Source of the DNA: an uncultured Bacteroidales bacterium | GTDB taxonomy: Bacteria; Bacteroidota; Bacteroidia; Bacteroidales; Paludibacteraceae | Assembly (NCBI GenBank): GCA_946411385.1 | Contig: CAMKDV010000002.1 | Span: 1 to 64,000, forward strand | DNA: 64,000 nucleotides | Direction of reading: 5' to 3' | Shown: in pieces, positions 17,174-26,085 of the stretch | Layout: the number at the start of each line of letters is the position of its first letter | How positions within the stretch are numbered: the first letter of the stretch is position 1 | The notes under the pieces: generated by a model | The model's database searches: none | Told to the model about the DNA's origin: nothing | Seen by the model: only the letters and a program-made list of their open reading frames with translations | Made by a program: the position numbers and the translations under genes

Positions 17174-18379
17174 ATGATAAATCGAGAATCCTATTTGTCG
17201 CAACTCATCAAATTGCGTGATCAAGACCTGATTAAAGTTGTAACCGGCATCCGTCGTTGCGGTAAATCAACATTACTGATGGCGTTCAGACAATATCTGT
17301 ATGATAACGGCGTACAGAAAGACGCTGTGTTGTCGCTTAATTTTGAGGAACGAGAGAATGCCCGCTTCACAACATGGGAAGAAGTGTATGACTACATTAT
17401 TAGCCAGTTGCCTGATACTCCCAAGCGCTATGTGTTCCTGGATGAAGTGCAGCTTTTACCGCATTTCGAGAAACTGGTGGATGCACTCTTTGTAAAGAAG
17501 AATGTGGATTTGTATATCACAGGCTCTAATGCCTATATGCTCTCCAGCGATTTGAGCACTTTGCTTTCCGGACGTTATATCAACATCCGTTTGCACCCAT
17601 TCTCGTTTGCCGAGTATGTAGCTTCTTTTCCCGATGAGCATGATAATAGTAGGCTGTTTCGCCAATATATGAACACCTCGTGCTTCCCGGAAGCGGTCAA
17701 TCTGTCCCGTACAGCGCCGGAGATGGTAAACGCCTACCTGCAATCCGTATATGATACGGTGGTGGTCAAAGATATTGTTCAGCGGAACAAGTTGCGAAAG
17801 TTTGACACACTGCAGCGTGTCATCAATTTTCTGTATGACAGTATAGGTAGCGTGGTGTCGCCGAATAATATTGCCGATACGATGAACCGTACTTCCGGAC
17901 AGCAGTTGTCGCATAATACCGTACTAAAATATCTCCGTTATTTCTCGGAGTCCTATTTGATATATCCTGTTCGGTTATATAATATAAAAGGCAAACGCTT
18001 GTTGGCAAGCAATTACAAGTATTATGCGGTGGATCTCGGTTTCCGCAATCTACTGCAAACAAATGCGCCGACCATTGATTTGGGGCACAAGTTGGAAAAT
18101 GTGGTGTATTTTGAACTTTTGAGGCGAGGCGGCGAAGTATATGCCGGCAGGACAGACACCGGAGAAGTGGACTTCGTGGTCATGAAACACAACGGAGAGC
18201 GCGAGTATTATCAAGTAGCTTATACCGCTAATGACGAAAATACACTAAAACGAGAATTTTCGTCATTAAGGAAGATCAAAGATGCATACCCGAAATATCT
18301 TTTGACGATGGATTTTGATAGTGCGAACATAGACGGCATCCGCAAAATCAATGTGATAGACTGGATGCTGGGCAGATAA
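17174..18379 (+). CDS. ATP-binding protein, AAA ATPase with DUF4143 domain
   Basis: This 401-residue AAA_14/DUF4143 protein has P-loop GIRRCGKSTLL at about residue 25, Walker B YVFLDEVQL, and a C-terminal nuclease-like motif (GEVDFVV, then YYQVAYT). The start was moved to 17174 because the promoter at 17080-17110 lies inside the longer track ORF. It is a paralogue of the gene at 236-1516, although clearly diverged. It separates the barrel receptor from its apparent sigma-factor operon, suggesting later insertion. The cellular function of this family is unclear. Confidence 0.85.
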   Translation: MINRESYLSQLIKLRDQDLIKVVTGIRRCGKSTLLMAFRQYLYDNGVQKDAVLSLNFEERENARFTTWEEVYDYIISQLPDTPKRYVFLDEVQLLPHFEKLVDALFVKKNVDLYITGSNAYMLSSDLSTLLSGRYINIRLHPFSFAEYVASFPDEHDNSRLFRQYMNTSCFPEAVNLSRTAPEMVNAYLQSVYDTVVVKDIVQRNKLRKFDTLQRVINFLYDSIGSVVSPNNIADTMNRTSGQQLSHNTVLKYLRYFSESYLIYPVRLYNIKGKRLLASNYKYYAVDLGFRNLLQTNAPTIDLGHKLENVVYFELLRRGGEVYAGRTDTGEVDFVVMKHNGEREYYQVAYTANDENTLKREFSSLRKIKDAYPKYLLTMDFDSANIDGIRKINVIDWMLGR

Positions 18380-18428
18380 AAGAAAGAGAGTTTTGCGTAC
18401 AAATGTGCAGTAAGTATTATAAAATATT

Positions 18429-19133
18429 ATGAGGATATTAATTATTGGGGCTAGTTCCGGCATCGGCAGAGAGCTCGCCATTCAGTATGCGATTAAAGGA
18501 AATGAAGTTATTGCGATTGCACGTCGCAAGCCATTACTTCACGAACTTTCTCAAATTTCGCCAAACATACGAATAGCACAATGTGACATATCAAACATTG
18601 CAGAAACAGATGTTATACTTTCTGCGATTTTTAAAGAAACAGTTGATTTGGTTATTTTATGTTCCGGAATAGGCGATATTAACCTCAAACTTGATTTTAC
18701 ATTAGAGAAACAAACAATAGATGTTAATATTTTAGGATGGACATTTTGTGTTGATACAATATATACAAAGTTTGAGAAGCAGGCATATGGACATCTTGTA
18801 ATACTAAGTTCGTGTGGAGGCCTTCGAGGCGAGCCTATGGCTCCTTCATATTCTGCTTCTAAAGCATATCAAATTAATTATACAGAAGCATTATGTAAAA
18901 AAGCCTATAAAAGCAAGTTGCCGATTCACATAACTGATATTAGACCAGGATTGGTTAATACTCGAATGGCGAAAGGTAGTGGTTTGTTTTGGGTTATGCC
19001 AACTGAAAAGGTGGCAATGCAAATTATGAACGCAATATCCAAGAAAAGGAAGGTCTCTATTGTAACAAAGCGATGGAGAATTATACATCGGATATTGCGG
19101 TATATTCCGCGTTCATGGTATGTACGGTTATAA
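18429..19133 (+). CDS. SDR family NAD(P)-dependent oxidoreductase
   Basis: This 234-residue classical short-chain dehydrogenase has the cofactor motif GASSGIGRE at residues 7-15, LCSGIGD in place of the NNAG motif, the catalytic Ser in ILSSCGG, and YSASK supplying Tyr and Lys. The C-terminus is basic and Arg/Trp-rich, perhaps membrane-associated. The substrate is unknown. It starts 49 bp after the DUF4143 gene and may be cotranscribed with it. No terminator is visible between them. Confidence 0.85.
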   Translation: MRILIIGASSGIGRELAIQYAIKGNEVIAIARRKPLLHELSQISPNIRIAQCDISNIAETDVILSAIFKETVDLVILCSGIGDINLKLDFTLEKQTIDVNILGWTFCVDTIYTKFEKQAYGHLVILSSCGGLRGEPMAPSYSASKAYQINYTEALCKKAYKSKLPIHITDIRPGLVNTRMAKGSGLFWVMPTEKVAMQIMNAISKKRKVSIVTKRWRIIHRILRYIPRSWYVRL

Positions 19134-19465
19134 TGAAGGTGTGAATGACTGAATCTGTGATTATCGGGCAACCATTTGGCTGTCCGCTAACTTTTCTTAA
19201 TAATCGTCATCTTTTCTGCTTACCTGCAGCAGACGAGCGACATTCGCGACGGATATGGGACGATAGAGACTTGAAATAAGCTACCTATAATAACCGAAAA
19301 TCTTAATAATCGGACACTTTGGGAGGCACATGGTATTTGTCTGATTTCGTAGGGTAAAGGACATAGAGCAACCGTTCCACATACAATGGTATGAAGAAAT
19401 TTGGTGAAAAACTTTGATAGCCGCAGAACGGTTGCTACAAAGCCTTCTCTATGGAAAAGAGCAGA
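19134..19465. other. Intergenic region with a long-loop inverted repeat
   Basis: No credible gene was found in any frame. It contains perfect 11-bp arms AGCAACCGTTC (19367-19377) and GAACGGTTGCT (19426-19436), plus two copies of CTTAATAATCG. It separates the SDR gene from the convergent DUF4252 operon. Confidence 0.5.
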
Positions 19466-19900
19466 TTATTTGTCTTTGAGCAAGATTACCACCGAGCAAT
19501 CTTCCTCACTGATGTTACAGATGATGAACTCCGTATTTGAAGACAGAAATATCGCGTCATCATTGCTGTTGGAGTGCGACTCCATAAGGATTTCGTAGTC
19601 TTTTTCCTTCGATAGTTTCTGAATATCTTTGGAGAGTAGTTGTTTCTTGTCACCTTCAGCAGTAATGATGATCATTCGATTGAAATTGGCGAACTTTTCA
19701 AGATCGGTGCCTTTTGTGTTGATGCTATCAAAAACAACTTGTCCTGCCGTTGCCAAAGACAAACCGGCACTGAACATGGCTTTGTTGATGCAAACATATT
19801 CTACGCCTTCCATCTTGGCGTACTTTTCAAATATCTTATTTTGGGCTTGTGCAGCGATGCCGCAAAGGGCGATGACTGCTACTAAAAGAATTCGTTTCAT
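19466..19900 (-). CDS. DUF4252 domain-containing secreted protein
   Basis: This 144-residue protein has a signal peptide (MKRILLVAVIALCGIAAQAQ). Its mature region is typical of DUF4252: IFEKYAKMEGVEYVCINKAMF near the start and a two-part alpha/beta core. In Bacteroidota such genes commonly sit beside ECF sigma factors and putative anti-sigma proteins, as here. It is the third gene of the operon, 12 bp after the membrane partner. Its function is unknown, probably periplasmic. Expression is expected from the autoregulated promoter at 21029-21067. Confidence 0.85.
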   Translation of the reverse strand: MKRILLVAVIALCGIAAQAQNKIFEKYAKMEGVEYVCINKAMFSAGLSLATAGQVVFDSINTKGTDLEKFANFNRMIIITAEGDKKQLLSKDIQKLSKEKDYEILMESHSNSNDDAIFLSSNTEFIICNISEEDCSVVILLKDK

Positions 19901-19912
19901 AATTTCTACTAT

Positions 19913-20482
19913 TTATTGGTTAATATACGGTTGAATTTTGCCTAATGTCTCATTGATGTCGTTCACTTGCTCGGTTGCAATCATCGTTGAGCGCAAGAAC
20001 GGAGCCGTTGAACGATTGATGATGTCATTGGCATACAAAATGGCATCAGCAGCTTCTTCAGGAGTGGCGCATGTGTCGTGGAATGGGTCAGTTGTGTATG
20101 TTCGTTGATGAATTAACACACCGCCGCCTATTGCGAGAAGAATAGCCACCGTTGCCGCTACACGATATAACATCTTCGGCGGTGTCTTAAAACGGTAAAT
20201 CACGCCTTTGCGTTGTTGGCTAACATGCGTAAGCGGTTGGATGTCCGACTTACCGAGATTGTTGACAAAAGCGGTAATCTCATCTGCTATGTCTTGTGGC
20301 ATCTCTTGTTCGGATGTCTGCGCAAGCAATAGGAGGAGTTGCTTGTCTTGCTGCAAATCTCCGGGAACATCCTCACGACGGAAGAAATCAGCCAGTTGCC
20401 GTTCTTCTTCCGGTGTCGTTTGTCCCTCATAGAAACGAGAGAGAAGCGATTTAATTTGTTCTATGGTCATGTTGTATGTCAT
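19913..20482 (-). CDS. Putative anti-sigma-like membrane protein of the DUF4252 operon
   Basis: This 189-residue protein has a cytosolic N-terminal half (IEQIKSLLSRFYEGQTTPEEER, helical, like zinc-free anti-sigma domains). One transmembrane helix follows at about residues 107-123 (VAATVAILLAIGGGVLI), then a short periplasmic tail. Its start overlaps the sigma-factor stop by 4 bp (ATGA). Position, topology and coupling suggest it sequesters the ECF sigma. No catalytic motif is visible. The assignment rests on context. Confidence 0.65.
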   Translation of the reverse strand: MTYNMTIEQIKSLLSRFYEGQTTPEEERQLADFFRREDVPGDLQQDKQLLLLLAQTSEQEMPQDIADEITAFVNNLGKSDIQPLTHVSQQRKGVIYRFKTPPKMLYRVAATVAILLAIGGGVLIHQRTYTTDPFHDTCATPEEAADAILYANDIINRSTAPFLRSTMIATEQVNDINETLGKIQPYINQ

Positions 20483-20964
20483 AGTTTTGCAGTCAGTTCT
20501 TTTAATGATTTCCTTGCTCTTGATAGCAAGGTATAAATGTTTTCGCGGCTAAAATGGGTCAGTTCTTGTATTTGTTCAATCTCTAATCCGTCAATCGTGC
20601 GTAAACGTAGCACTAATTGTTGGTCGCGAGGTAGTTTGTCAATGAGTTGGATTACTGCGTTAAGGTCACTTGCCGCGTCAATTTGATTTTCGGTGCTGTG
20701 GTCTAAGAGCGTCTCAAGGGTTTCGTCATCCGCTTGTGTACTTCGGGATTTGAAACGGTCAAGGCAGTTGTTTCGCACCATTGTTAAAACAAACGGAAGT
20801 GGTGACTTGTCCGGCTCTATGGCGTCACGCTTGTTCCATAGTTCCGCGTACACATCTTGCACGCAGTCACGCGCCTCGTCACGGTTACGGAGCAGGTTGT
20901 ATGCCAGTGCATACATCTTTCCGCTGAACGGCAAATATATTTGCGTGAACCTTTCTTGCGTCAT
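20479..20964 (-). CDS. ECF RNA polymerase sigma factor
   Basis: This 161-residue sigma-70 family ECF factor has region 2 with ALAYNLLRNRDEARDCVQDVY and a helix-turn-helix region 4 with LPRDQQLVLRLRTIDGLEIEQI. The length is normal for the family. It is the first gene of a three-gene operon with an anti-sigma-like protein and a DUF4252 protein. Its upstream 39-bp element is repeated in front of the barrel receptor gene 4 kb away, implying autoregulation and that target. Confidence 0.9.
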   Translation of the reverse strand: MTQERFTQIYLPFSGKMYALAYNLLRNRDEARDCVQDVYAELWNKRDAIEPDKSPLPFVLTMVRNNCLDRFKSRSTQADDETLETLLDHSTENQIDAASDLNAVIQLIDKLPRDQQLVLRLRTIDGLEIEQIQELTHFSRENIYTLLSRARKSLKELTAKL

Positions 20965-21028
20965 TAGTTTTCTATCACACTATTTTTCTCTTCATATCTC
21001 GTACCATTGCGATCTCTTTTGCATGGCT

Positions 21029-21067
21029 CTCTATATGTAATACGATTGAAACGCCAAAATCTTACAA
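21029..21067 (-). promoter_or_regulatory. Second-type ECF promoter, copy 2 (sigma gene autoregulation)
   Basis: The minus strand contains TTGTAAGA, a 14-bp spacer, and TCGTATTACATATAGAG. It has the same length and same conserved blocks as copy 1 at 16975-17013. The element lies 65 bp upstream of the sigma ATG. Confidence 0.75.
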
Positions 21068-21072
21068 TAAAG

Positions 21073-21426
21073 ATGCATTTTTCCCAAAAAAAGTACAAAA
21101 ATACAACAACTATTCGAGATCTGTGTCAAGAGACTCTTTCTATACTGCTCATAGAGAAGGCGACAATCGAAGAAAACCTCAACCTAGCAGCCGAAAAATT
21201 ATCGAACATATCACACACACTACTGTGCCTACTGCTAATGTTCTGTAATATAGGCGATTACTGGCAGCGTGGCGATTACGTTTTTCGGCAAAAATTGCAG
21301 AAAATTATGTTTCCAGAAGGCGTAAGTTTTGATAAGAATACAGGCGATTATCGAACATCTTCCACGAATCCTGTCGGCGAGTTAATCGCGTGTATTGTAG
21401 CGACTTACGCCGATAGGCAAACAAAA
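21073..21426 (+). pseudogene. Remnant of a serine recombinase C-terminus
   Basis: This open stretch of about 118 codons resembles the C-terminal end of large serine recombinases from Bacteroidota. It has RQKLQKIMFPEGVSFDKNTG and then a short tail (PVGELIAC). No catalytic N-terminal resolvase domain is present in the window. The reading frame runs on through the tRNA-Pro antisense sequence to 21705, so its natural stop appears to be lost. It lies immediately 3' of tRNA-Pro, a classic integration site, and is probably the scar of a decayed mobile element. Confidence 0.45.
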
Positions 21427-21456
21427 AGTGACTGCGATTTTACTCATCAGTCACTT
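21422..21456 (-). terminator. tRNA-Pro terminator
   Basis: On the minus strand the stem AAGTGACTG/CAGTCACTT (13-nt loop) is followed by TTTG, 5 nt beyond the tRNA 3' end. Confidence 0.7.
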
Positions 21457-21460
21457 GATG

Positions 21461-21533
21461 TCGAGAAGAGGCGACTCGAACGCCCGACCCCCACGTCCCG
21501 AACGTGGTGCGCTACCAACTGCGCTACTTCTCG
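21461..21533 (-). tRNA. tRNA-Pro (CGG anticodon)
   Basis: The minus strand folds into a cloverleaf. The acceptor CGAGAAG pairs with CTTCTCG, the D arm is GCGC/GCGC, the anticodon stem is CCACG/CGTGG with loop TTCGGGA (anticodon CGG), and the T loop is TTCGAGT. The length is 73 nt with discriminator A; CCA is not encoded. Confidence 0.92.
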
Positions 21534-21696
21534 AAATTTTCGGAATCCGAAAATTTCTCGGAATCGCTTGGCAGTACGTTTATTTCTGGGTCGTAAAGCA
21601 GGGAACCCCTCCCTCCTTTACTTCCGAAATAAATCTTCTGCCTTCACGAATTCTCGATTTTCTTCGGAATCCCTTGCTTTTTTCGCAAAGCGGATG

Positions 21697-21728
21697 CAAA
21701 GGTAGCACTTTTTCTGCAAATATGCAAA
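21697..21728 (-). promoter_or_regulatory. tRNA-Pro promoter
   Basis: Minus-strand TACCTTTG (21697-21704) and TTTG (21725-21728) are 20 bp apart. The primary transcript would carry a 5' leader of about 155 nt before the tRNA. The leader contains repeated TTCGGAATC segments. Confidence 0.65.
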
Positions 21729-21857
21729 TAAATGAGCATCAGAGAGTGAAAAATAAAGCAAAAATATGCTTTTTTGTATACTGGAATAGCCATTTTCACT
21801 ATTGAAGACTCAAATTTTGCGAAAAAACAAGCATTTTTGAAAAAAAATCGTCATCCG

Positions 21858-21889
21858 TTTGCAAATATCAGATTTTTTTATTATCTTTG
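21858..21889 (+). promoter_or_regulatory. Promoter of the MMPL/RND exporter
   Basis: TTTG (21858-21861) and TATCTTTG (21882-21889) are 20 bp apart. The predicted transcription start is at about 21896, downstream of the track ORF start at 21859. Confidence 0.75.
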
Positions 21890-21915
21890 CATCTGCAATT
21901 TGTGCGGTATTACTT

Positions 21916-24900
21916 TTGAGAAGACTATATCACTACATATTCTTTGCAGTAACGCTGGCATTGTCGGTGGTATGCGGCATAATGATGTTCCACGTGAACG
22001 TGAATGCCGACCTGACGAAGTACCTGCCTGACGACTCGCAGATGAAACGCGGCATAGAGATCATCTATGACGAGTTCGGTTCGTCGCAGATGTCGGGCGC
22101 GGACGTACACGTGATGTTTGAGGGTGTACGCGCGAAAGAGGTGCCAGGCATCCGGTCGCTGATGGAATCCTATCCCGACGTGCGCAGCGTAAGTTATCGC
22201 TATAGCACCGACAGCACCCACACCGTATTCGACCTGGACGTGCCCAAAGCCGTAGACCAGAAAGCGCTGGGCAAGCAGATTAGCAACCGCTTTGGTGGCA
22301 ACTGCGTGGTAGAGACCAGTCAGGACGGCGCCACACCGCCGCTATCGGTGATGATCTTCGCTGCTATACTGATTATGGTGGTGCTGTTTGTGATGGCACA
22401 GTCGTGGTTTGAGCCGGTAGTGATACTACTAACCGCAGGTCTGGCCATCGTGCTGAACATGGGCACGAACGCCTTGCTGCCCTCCGTATCGATCACGACG
22501 AACTTCATCGGTTCCATCCTACAGGCAGTACTATCGCTTGACTACTGCATTGTGCTGCTCAACCGCTATCGTCAGGAGCAAGACGACCGTACCGATCGCC
22601 AGACAGCCGGCATAGCGGCTAACAAAGCCATCAAGAAAGCGGCTCCGTCGATCCTCTCGTCCGCCTTGACGACCGTGGTAGGACTGCTGATGTTGTGCTT
22701 CATGCGCCTGAAGATCGGTGCAGATATGGGCATCGTACTCGCCAAAGGTGTGGTATGTTCGCTCATCTGTACCTTCACCGCCATGCCGGCACTGATGCTT
22801 CTGTTCAGGCGGACAATCAACCACACCGCCAAGAAAGCCTACGTGCCTCCCACCGACGGCTTGGCACGCTTCGTGGCACGCCACAAACTGCCGATGGCTA
22901 TAGCCGCCATCCTACTGTTCGGCGCATCATGGTACTTCAGCCGGCAGACGACGATCTTCTTCTCTGCCGGACAAGAGTCGCAGATAGAGAAAGTGTTCCC
23001 GTCGCCCAACCCCTTCGTGCTGGTATATGATACACAGGACGAAGATTCCGTCTATGCCCTGGCTGACTCGCTGGAGGCGCAAGCCGGCATACAGACCGTC
23101 ATATCCTATCCCACCCTGATGCGCCGTCCGCTCACACCGGCTGAGATGTCCGAACATATACGCTCGCTGCTGACTGATTTCAAAGATTTTCTGCCGGAAG
23201 GCACGACAGTACCGCCCGAGGCACTGGATATGCTCAGTGCCGAGCCTGTGGCTATGCTCTACTACATGCACTACCGCAGCGATGAGAGCCCCAAGGAGCT
23301 CAGTTTCCCAGACCTGGCACGATTCCTGCATACCCACGTAGCGCAGAACCCGATGTTTGCCTCGTATCTGGACAAAGATATGCGCAAACAGATCGCCGAC
23401 CTCCAATCGATGCTGGACGTGACGCCCCCTGCTCCTGCAGAGGAAGAAGTACCGGTAGCCGAGACACCTGCCACCGAACCGGTAGCAGAGCCCGTAGCCG
23501 ACACTACCGCCCCCGAGCATCCCGACACCTCGAACGCCACTCTCATAGCCGACAGCGCAGAGGAAAGCAGCGTGCAGGACACCACCGCCGAGGTAGACCT
23601 TGCCGCTGACAGCACCACCGAAACCATCGCAGAAGAGCCCAAACCACAGGAGCCGGACAAGATAGCCCTGATCCCGTTCGTGGAAAAACTGAACGCCCTA
23701 CAGACTACCGCTACCACCGTAGAGATGCACAAGCTGACCGATACATTGGCCATCCGTCTGCCGATGTCCGTCAACGAGATGTCCGTATTCATAGGTTCCA
23801 CACCTATCCAGACCAGCCTCGTCTTCGGCTACGCGCCTAACAAGAAAAAGATGTCGCCGCTGGAATACGTACACCTGCTTGTGGACGACCTGTTCAAGCG
23901 TCCGGGATTGGCGGGCATGATCAACGCCGAACAGCGCACACAGCTCACGCAACGCACCGAGCTGATGGATATGGCTAACCGCAACGCATCGCTCAGTCCT
24001 GCTGAACTGAACGGCGTGCTACATGCTTTCGGCGTGACGAACTTCACCGATGACATGCTGATGGCTATCGCCCATCCGAAGACCGACGAGCACGAAGAAG
24101 AGATCGACCATGAGATGGAGCCGTTCATAGAGCCTGTAGTAGCCGTACTGCCGCCATGGGAGCGGAAAGATACCATCGTGCCGGAAGTGCTGCCGCAGGT
24201 AGAGGAAAAGCCGCAGCCGGCCGTGCATCATCCATCGCGCGAAGATATGCAGGCGGAACTGTTCATGGAACTGGTGTTCGGCGGACATACCTACACGCCG
24301 GAGAAGATGGCAGCCAAGCTGGCACGGCTGATGAAGCTGTCACAAGTGAAGTCAAATCCCGTGACGCCGGCACAGATGTCGCTGCTATACGACTATTACG
24401 GCTTCGTCCACAGCCCGGGCTGCGACACACTGCACATGGGATTTGAGCAGCTTGTATGTTACCTGTGCGATACGCTCATCAACGATGCGCGCCTGGCTCA
24501 GATGCTGCCCGACAGCATTCGCGACCAAGCCTCTACAGTCAAGACGCAATTAAACGACGGTCTGGGTCAGCTTCGCAAACCCGACCACTCGCTGCTGGTA
24601 GCATTGTCGACGCTGCCGAAAGAGTCACCGGAGACCTACGATTTTGTAGACAAACTGACAACCATGGCTGACGCCTGCATGCCTCATGAGCATTACTACA
24701 TAGGCGAATCGGTGATGTACGCCGAGATGCGCGCAGGCTTCGACCACGAGATGAATGTCGTAACCATCCTCACCATCCTGGCTATCTTCCTGATCGTGGC
24801 TATCACCTTCAAGTCGGTAATCGTACCGACGATACTTGTCATCACGGTGATGACCGCCGTGTTCGTCAATGTGGTGGCGTCGGGCGTTGTGACCGGACAA

Positions 24901-25263
24901 ATGCTCTATCTGGCTTATCTGGTGGTACAAGCCATCCTGATGGGTGCGACCATCGACTATGGCATCCTGTTTGCCAACTACTACCGCGAGAACCGCAAGA
25001 AGATGCTACAGGTGGATGCCGTATGTGTAGCCTATCGCAACTCACTGCGCACCATCCTGACCTCCGGACTGATCATGGTGGTAGGTCCGGGAGCCATGGC
25101 GCTGTTTGTGGATGACGTGATGATCAAGAACATCGTAGGTTGCATCGCCGTAGGTGCTTTCGTAGCCATCGTGCTCACGCTGACTGTACTACCCGCCGTG
25201 CTTGTCGCATTGGACAGGATGGTGGTGTACGGCAAAAAGAACCGCTACACCGGAGAGGAGTAG
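21916..25263 (+). CDS. MMPL/RND superfamily transporter
   Basis: This is a protein of about 1115 residues with two RND-type halves. Each half has a periplasmic loop (the first contains DLTKYLPDDSQMKRG) and a cluster of transmembrane helices with the GxxxDY-type motif (SLDYCIVLLNRYR in the first, GATIDYGILFANYYR in the second). A Pro/Ala/Glu/Thr-rich acidic linker of about 90 residues sits in the first-second half junction region. Such proteins export lipids or hydrophobic compounds. Because the promoter is at 21858-21889, the track start cannot be used; TTG at 21916, giving RRLYHYIFFAV, is the best start. Confidence 0.8.
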   Translation: MRRLYHYIFFAVTLALSVVCGIMMFHVNVNADLTKYLPDDSQMKRGIEIIYDEFGSSQMSGADVHVMFEGVRAKEVPGIRSLMESYPDVRSVSYRYSTDSTHTVFDLDVPKAVDQKALGKQISNRFGGNCVVETSQDGATPPLSVMIFAAILIMVVLFVMAQSWFEPVVILLTAGLAIVLNMGTNALLPSVSITTNFIGSILQAVLSLDYCIVLLNRYRQEQDDRTDRQTAGIAANKAIKKAAPSILSSALTTVVGLLMLCFMRLKIGADMGIVLAKGVVCSLICTFTAMPALMLLFRRTINHTAKKAYVPPTDGLARFVARHKLPMAIAAILLFGASWYFSRQTTIFFSAGQESQIEKVFPSPNPFVLVYDTQDEDSVYALADSLEAQAGIQTVISYPTLMRRPLTPAEMSEHIRSLLTDFKDFLPEGTTVPPEALDMLSAEPVAMLYYMHYRSDESPKELSFPDLARFLHTHVAQNPMFASYLDKDMRKQIADLQSMLDVTPPAPAEEEVPVAETPATEPVAEPVADTTAPEHPDTSNATLIADSAEESSVQDTTAEVDLAADSTTETIAEEPKPQEPDKIALIPFVEKLNALQTTATTVEMHKLTDTLAIRLPMSVNEMSVFIGSTPIQTSLVFGYAPNKKKMSPLEYVHLLVDDLFKRPGLAGMINAEQRTQLTQRTELMDMANRNASLSPAELNGVLHAFGVTNFTDDMLMAIAHPKTDEHEEEIDHEMEPFIEPVVAVLPPWERKDTIVPEVLPQVEEKPQPAVHHPSREDMQAELFMELVFGGHTYTPEKMAAKLARLMKLSQVKSNPVTPAQMSLLYDYYGFVHSPGCDTLHMGFEQLVCYLCDTLINDARLAQMLPDSIRDQASTVKTQLNDGLGQLRKPDHSLLVALSTLPKESPETYDFVDKLTTMADACMPHEHYYIGESVMYAEMRAGFDHEMNVVTILTILAIFLIVAITFKSVIVPTILVITVMTAVFVNVVASGVVTGQMLYLAYLVVQAILMGATIDYGILFANYYRENRKKMLQVDAVCVAYRNSLRTILTSGLIMVVGPGAMALFVDDVMIKNIVGCIAVGAFVAIVLTLTVLPAVLVALDRMVVYGKKNRYTGEE

Positions 25264-25268
25264 CGGTT
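25240..25268 (+). terminator. Hairpin spanning the exporter stop codon
   Basis: Perfect 9-bp arms AACCGCTAC (25240-25248) and GTAGCGGTT (25260-25268) place the TAG stop within the stem. A second small hairpin (TGTGG/CCACA) follows. There is no clear T-run. It lies between convergent genes. Confidence 0.4.
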
Positions 25269-25310
25269 AAAGATGTGGCTGCCGCCACAATATTGTTTCT
25301 TCGAAAAAAC

Positions 25311-26027
25311 TTACTTATCCATGCCGTTGATGACGGCTTGACGGAGCTGCTCGATAGCTGCCGGTACATCTTCGTCGGCAAGCGTAGATATGTCGATAGG
25401 CTCGCCTATATGCATGTGAACGGGATGGTAGTTGGCATGGAACTCATGTTTGTTCATCACCTCGTAGCAGCCCGAGAGCGAGATCGGAACGATAGGCAGC
25501 TTGAGGTCAAGCGCTATCTGGAGCGCACCGCGCTTGAACTTGCCTACCTCACCGTTCTCCGAGCGTGTACCTTCCGGGAAGATCACCGTACAAACGCCGT
25601 CGTGCAATACGCTCTCCGCTTCACGCAACGCCTGCAAAGCTGCAGCCGAGTTGCCGCGCTTGACGAAGATATGTCCCGCTGCCTTGCACGCCGAACCTAC
25701 AAACGGCATACGCCTCAGCTCCGCTTTCATCAGCCATTTGAAGATGACAGGCAACCAGCCGTAGATAAGGAACACATCCGCCATCGACTGGTGGTTAGCC
25801 ACAAACACGTACGACGTGTGGCTGTCGATATGCTCCGTGCCGGTCACTTTCACCGGCAAGAACAGCAGATAGTAGAACGAGCGAGACCAAAACGCCTGAA
25901 TGGCGTGCAGCCACCAACTGTTGCGCCAGTGTTGGAAGATAAGCGTCGTTACGGCTGTCAGGATAGTCAGCAGCGTGTAAAGCGGCAAAGCAATCAGGTA
26001 TTGCCAGATATAATAGAATATTTTCAT
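25311..26027 (-). CDS. plsC: 1-acyl-sn-glycerol-3-phosphate acyltransferase
   Basis: This 238-residue PlsC-family acyltransferase has the catalytic HxxxxD block (NHQSMADVF) near residue 78 and the FPEGTRS block near residue 145. A hydrophobic N-terminal segment anchors it to the inner membrane. It transfers an acyl chain to lysophosphatidate in phospholipid synthesis. It is convergent with the exporter and lies downstream of the PfkB gene on the same strand, separated by 105 bp of palindromic sequence. Confidence 0.9.
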   Translation of the reverse strand: MKIFYYIWQYLIALPLYTLLTILTAVTTLIFQHWRNSWWLHAIQAFWSRSFYYLLFLPVKVTGTEHIDSHTSYVFVANHQSMADVFLIYGWLPVIFKWLMKAELRRMPFVGSACKAAGHIFVKRGNSAAALQALREAESVLHDGVCTVIFPEGTRSENGEVGKFKRGALQIALDLKLPIVPISLSGCYEVMNKHEFHANYHPVHMHIGEPIDISTLADEDVPAAIEQLRQAVINGMDK

Positions 26028-26085
26028 GTGTGGTATGGATTATATCAGCCAAGCATGGCTGATGGCTCTTACATGGTATATTTCT

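Noticed and set aside
19367-19436. 11-bp inverted repeat with 48-nt loop as a terminator
   Set aside because: The loop is too long and there is no T-run; kept only as a note in the intergenic entry.
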